Positions 62,643 through 64,000 of a stretch of 64,000 bases of DNA are shown here, piece after piece. A program made the translations under genes and the position numbers. The stretch is from an uncultured Dorea sp. GTDB lineage: Bacteria; Bacillota_A; Clostridia; Lachnospirales; Lachnospiraceae. Under the pieces are notes generated by a model. That model was not told the origin of the DNA, did not search any database, and saw only the letters and a list, made by a program, of their open reading frames with translations. The number at the start of each line of letters is the position of its first letter. The stretch's first letter is position 1. The stretch covers positions 65,429 through 129,428 of the forward strand of contig CAJTRO010000005.1 of NCBI GenBank assembly GCA_910579015.1, read 5' to 3'.

Positions 62643-62735
62643 AGGAAGAGATAACCGCCCACAAAGTGGTTAGCCTCCCAAGACGGCAATAAGCCTACCT
62701 GTTCCGGCAAAGATACAAGGTAGGCTTATTTATTT
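62643..62735 (+). ncRNA. Putative antitoxin RNA of a type I toxin-antitoxin locus
   Basis: A near-perfect promoter, TTGCAA (62608-62613), 17 bp, TATAAT (62631-62636), drives a short plus-strand transcript. It has no coding sequence and ends at the hairpin 62688-62730. Its 3' part is complementary to the end of the convergent toxin mRNA, including the toxin stop region. Its 5' part carries AGCCTCCC (62672-62679), which could also pair with the toxin Shine-Dalgarno sequence. Confidence 0.65.
62688..62730. terminator. Shared bidirectional terminator of toxin and antitoxin
   Basis: AATAAGCCTACCT (62688-62700) and AGGTAGGCTTATT (62718-62730) form a perfect 13-bp stem with a 17-nt loop, used by both convergent transcripts. 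Confidence 0.8.
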
Positions 62736-62828
62736 TCGCTTGTTATTCCTACTATCTAAGTAGGCAAGCAATGCTATGAGGAACGAGCCGCCAAAAAATA
62801 ACAGGCTTAAAACTTCGTATGTACTCAT
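62730..62828 (-). CDS. Small hydrophobic type I toxin (putative holin-like toxin family)
   Basis: 32 codons: MSTYEVLSLLFFGGSFLIAL followed by LAYLDSRNNKRK. One transmembrane helix with a short polar start and a basic tail is the layout of TxpA/BsrG-type and 'putative holin-like' toxins, which depolarise the membrane. A very strong GGGGGAGGTG lies 7 bp before the ATG. A promoter at 62949-62977 gives a leader of about 114 nt, typical of type I toxin messages. It lies between holin and endolysin genes. Confidence 0.8.
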   Translation of the reverse strand: MSTYEVLSLLFFGGSFLIALLAYLDSRNNKRK

Positions 62829-62885
62829 CTGCATCACCTCCCCCTTTCGTATTTCCCATGATGGGATAACACTGAATAGTGCAAC

Positions 62886-62942
62886 GGCGATTGCCGTTTT
62901 GGAAAGGCGGGAGGCTGTCCACCTTGTAACACGGTTATCTCT
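62886..62942 (-). repeat. Toxin-leader copy of the antitoxin 5' module (inverted repeat)
   Basis: Read on the minus strand, the toxin leader contains AGAGATAACCG...GGTGGACAGCCTCCC...ACGGCAAT, closely matching the antitoxin RNA at 62647-62690 read on the plus strand (with an 8-nt insertion). The two copies are inverted, so both RNAs carry the same sense sequence. Confidence 0.75.
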
Positions 62943-62948
62943 TTATCT

Positions 62949-62977
62949 ATCTTATCATTCTGCCCTTCTTCTGGCAA
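62949..62977 (-). promoter_or_regulatory. Promoter of the type I toxin
   Basis: Minus-strand TTGCCA (62972-62977), 17 bp, TAAGAT (62949-62954), immediately after the holin stop codon. Confidence 0.6.
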
Positions 62978-62980
62978 TCT

Positions 62981-63274
62981 TTATTTTCTATCCTGCACAC
63001 CCGGTAAACTCCCGTCTTTATCCAACAGATTACGCATCATCTCATACAGCCCCGTACTTGCAAGCCCCGAGATCATCCCTCCAAGCACTACCGCCGCATT
63101 GATCCCTGTCCCCAAGTTGATCACGATATTGATGGCCGTTCCGAGGCATAATGCGGTCAATGGGATATATTTATTCTTGAAATCTACAAACGCCGTCTTA
63201 AGGGCATAGCCCACACACAGACAGATCCCCAGTGTTAATAAGTTTACATAATCAAATAAATACGCAAGATCCAT
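62981..63274 (-). CDS. Phage holin
   Basis: 97 residues with three hydrophobic segments (about 8-27, 36-56 and 59-78) and a charged C-terminal tail (EMMRNLLDKDGSLPGVQDRK), a typical class I-like holin. It makes the membrane lesion that lets the endolysin reach the wall. GGAAGGTAGAATAA precedes the ATG. It follows the XhlA-like gene without a gap. Confidence 0.85.
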   Translation of the reverse strand: MDLAYLFDYVNLLTLGICLCVGYALKTAFVDFKNKYIPLTALCLGTAINIVINLGTGINAAVVLGGMISGLASTGLYEMMRNLLDKDGSLPGVQDRK

Positions 63275-63505
63275 TTATTCTACCTTCCTTTCCAAGTCCT
63301 CGATCCTGTGGTTCGCAACTTTCAGCTTCTCTTCCAGAAGGAATGTCCGCTCTACCACAGAATTATGCTTCTCTACTTTTCTGGTCAGCTCATCAATCTT
63401 ATAATCCATGAGCGCCCTCGTTTTCGCCTGCTGTCCATTATTGTTGATCAGGCAGATAATGAGTGTCACTCCTGCTGAGATGCAGGATGCAATGATCGTC
63501 TCCAT
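63275..63505 (-). CDS. XhlA-like haemolysin / phage lysis accessory protein
   Basis: 76 residues from the ATG at 63505, chosen for GGGAGGG upstream. An N-terminal membrane segment (IIASCISAGVTLIICLI) is followed by a long charged coiled coil (KIDELTRKVEKHNSVVERTF...RIEDLERKVE). XhlA-type proteins cooperate with holins in lysis. XhlA usually has its transmembrane part at the C terminus; here it is at the N terminus, so the family label is tentative. Confidence 0.7.
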   Translation of the reverse strand: METIIASCISAGVTLIICLINNNGQQAKTRALMDYKIDELTRKVEKHNSVVERTFLLEEKLKVANHRIEDLERKVE

Positions 63506-63521
63506 ATCACAGCCCTCCCTC

Positions 63522-63809
63522 TTATTCTGCTCCATCCAGAACGCCTTCTGCCCCGTCGGATGAAACCTCTGCCAGCATCTCGTCCTGAATCTGCCGGGCA
63601 TAAGCACGAAAAGCATCCTCATCCGCACAGCACTGGGCAAGATTCTGGTTGTATTCTTCACGGTCATTCACCCATGAATTGATCCCCATGCCGAGAGGAT
63701 CCATGGAATTGATCGACAGGCTGAAGCCTGCTGCTTCCAGATCCTCCTTCCCTTTCTTAACGATGCTCCCGCTTGAGATATCGATTGTCCTTTCCATCGG
63801 TTTTAACAT
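63522..63809 (-). CDS. Small prophage protein of unknown function
   Basis: 95 residues, acidic, no transmembrane segment (SINSMDPLGMGINSWVNDREEYNQNLAQCCADEDAFRAYARQIQDEMLAE). Its position before the XhlA-like and holin genes suggests a tail-associated or late phage protein. GGAGGCAGAACATT precedes the ATG. Confidence 0.65.
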   Translation of the reverse strand: MLKPMERTIDISSGSIVKKGKEDLEAAGFSLSINSMDPLGMGINSWVNDREEYNQNLAQCCADEDAFRAYARQIQDEMLAEVSSDGAEGVLDGAE

Positions 63810-63862
63810 AATGTTCTGCCTCCTTATATTTTGATATGATTAACAGGTATCTGCATAAAATA

Positions 63863-63878
63863 AGGACCTTACGGCCCT
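63863..63878 (-). terminator. Candidate terminator at the right edge
   Basis: Minus-strand AGGGCC GTAA GGTCCT (one wobble pair) followed by TATTTTAT could stop transcripts entering from beyond the window. Confidence 0.4.
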
Positions 63879-63935
63879 GCACGAATCTCCTTCATATTTT
63901 CTCGAATCTTTCCAAAGTTAATTGAAATAAAGCTT

Positions 63936-63962
63936 TTGTCAAATGGAAAAACATGGTATACT
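63936..63962 (+). promoter_or_regulatory. Candidate rightward extended -10 promoter
   Basis: TTGTCA (63936-63941), 15 bp, TGGTATACT (TGn extension, -10 at 63957-63962). Its gene would lie beyond the window. Confidence 0.4.
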
Positions 63963-64000
63963 AAGCATAGATTTTAAAGTGTTTGCGGGAGTTGATACCA

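Overview
The window looks like a chromosomal segment of a strictly anaerobic, fermentative gut member of the Lachnospiraceae (Clostridium cluster XIVa). Evidence for this: [FeFe]-hydrogenase maturases (hydG, hydF), a class III anaerobic ribonucleotide reductase with paired NrdR boxes, a Gram-positive type citrate synthase, meso-diaminopimelate dehydrogenase, a T-box in front of metG, lipoprotein-type sugar ABC transporters and GGAGG-type ribosome binding sites throughout. No rRNA or tRNA gene and no CRISPR array was seen. The species assignment is inference.

Layout. 1-1.9 kb: end of hydG, then hydF. 2-8 kb: a two-halved ThyX-like protein, a DUF4190-like membrane protein and a NatAB-like ABC exporter. 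8-17.5 kb: a complete Wadjet (JetABCD) anti-plasmid operon in the order jetD-jetA-jetB-[three AT-rich foreign genes]-jetC. The three inserted genes (12515-14046) include a minimal P-loop ATPase and a possible Toprim-like protein; they are the best candidate here for an undescribed system. 17.7-29 kb: an L-arabinan/arabinoside utilisation locus (AraC regulator, YesL-like protein, GH51, a sugar ABC transporter, GH127, a LacI repressor with visible operators, and GH43). 29-32 kb: nrdD-nrdG. 32-38 kb: housekeeping genes (HAD protein, a small Xre regulator, tatD, ddh, metG with its T-box). 38-44 kb: a tandemly duplicated Uma2-type nuclease-like gene, a PilZ protein, an AraC regulator and two conserved-looking unknowns. 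44-46.2 kb: an AT-rich island with a SurA-like fragment and a Panacea/GNAT-like toxin-antitoxin pair whose toxin seems to start at an ATC codon. 46.2-51.1 kb: a second sugar ABC transporter with a DUF4091 hydrolase-like protein. 51.4-57.4 kb: a DUF885 metallopeptidase, a hybrid sensor kinase and two unknown genes. 57.6-61.3 kb: a lipase-like hydrolase, citrate synthase and rsmA. 61.5-64 kb: a prophage-type lysis module (endolysin, holin, XhlA-like protein) into which a previously unannotated type I toxin-antitoxin locus (32-codon toxin plus convergent antisense RNA) is wedged.

Regulation can be read directly in several places: sigma-A promoters, LacI operators, an NrdR box pair at 31-bp spacing, AraC-type direct repeats at 21-bp spacing, a T-box, and many bidirectional terminators between convergent genes. 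Two genes (metG and rsmA) carry tandem copies of their own 3' ends just beyond the stop codon, so small tandem duplications appear to be a recurrent process in this genome. All family assignments come from reading motifs and from recalled family knowledge; no database search was run.
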